From Bordetella parapertussis (GTDB lineage Bacteria; Pseudomonadota; Gammaproteobacteria; Burkholderiales; SG8-41): DNA of 41,215 bases. The stretch is taken from contig CAMBCF010000037.1 in the NCBI GenBank assembly GCA_945864585.1, positions 1 through 41,215 of the forward strand, read 5' to 3'. This document shows, one piece after another, positions 41,205 through 41,215 of this stretch (positions are counted from its first letter, which is position 1; every line of letters begins with the position of its first letter). Under the pieces are notes generated by a model. That model did no database searches. It was given only the letters and a program-made list of their open reading frames with translations, and had not been told where the DNA came from. A program made the translations under genes and the position numbers.

Positions 41205-41215
41205 GCGAGTGCCTG

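Overview
The window looks like a chromosomal stretch from a GC-rich betaproteobacterium of the Burkholderiales type. Supporting signs are four intact Bug/TctC-type periplasmic receptors plus two broken ones, a bifunctional MaeB malic enzyme, class II fumarase, GluQ, Pip, GntR/FCD regulation and a CoxS/CoxG pair. No plasmid, phage or complete IS genes are visible. The genus cannot be fixed from the sequence alone.

Layout, left to right. (1) 1-3.5 kb: a partial leftward CDS of unknown identity, an acyl-CoA dehydrogenase, then two decayed genes (the 3' part of an MBL-fold hydrolase and a GxxExxY gene with two nonsense codons). (2) 2.5-6.1 kb, leftward: a carboxymuconolactone-decarboxylase-like protein, LeuC- and LeuD-like dehydratase subunits and a Bug receptor, in one operon. 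(3) 6.2-10.3 kb: a patatin-like lipoprotein, a PAS-GGDEF-EAL gene interrupted by one TGA, one TAA and one TAG, and a divergent frameshifted response regulator. (4) 10.2-13.1 kb: pip-gluQ (leftward) and a glutathione S-transferase. (5) 13.05-15.7 kb: a mosaic accessory island made of a chimeric Bug remnant, an attC-like site, a truncated membrane ORF, hicAB, a hairpin resembling domain V of a group II intron, an intact Bug gene and a second Bug remnant. (6) 15.7-17.9 kb: an HpcH/HpaI aldolase followed by HdrC-like and HdrB-like iron-sulfur proteins.

(7) 17.9-27.9 kb, leftward: a tightly packed ten-gene operon with allophanate hydrolase (AtzF), a Tat-type solute-binding protein, the small and large subunits of an AtzG-AtzE/HpxX-HpxY amidohydrolase, a complete dipeptide-type ABC transporter, an HpxZ/AtzH protein and a GntR regulator. 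A perfect TTGTATACAA palindrome lies just upstream of the first gene. Import of a small ureide (biuret, carboxybiuret or oxalurate type) and its breakdown through allophanate to ammonia and CO2 is the best reading. (8) 28.2-33 kb: maeB, fumC and a Bug gene (C4-dicarboxylate metabolism). (9) 33-38.6 kb: a thioesterase remnant, a small secreted protein with a strong terminator, a BadI/MenB-like enoyl-CoA hydratase, a class III CoA-transferase, a methylmalonyl-CoA-epimerase-like VOC protein, a Bug gene and an Ldh-family dehydrogenase. (10) 38.6-41.2 kb: three membrane proteins, then CoxG and CoxS-like genes, which are presumably the end of a molybdenum hydroxylase operon continuing past the right edge.

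Two themes stand out. First, several genes are freshly broken (in-frame stops of all three kinds, a one-base frameshift, internal deletions) while the surrounding frames are otherwise well conserved. Second, the gaps between genes hold families of hairpin-forming repeats: GTGAANN heptads or octads that begin at stop codons, CACCGCAGAGGCGCA-type dyads and CCCTCCCC/GGGGAGGG hairpins. All functional assignments are by recognition of motifs and family resemblance; no database search was run.
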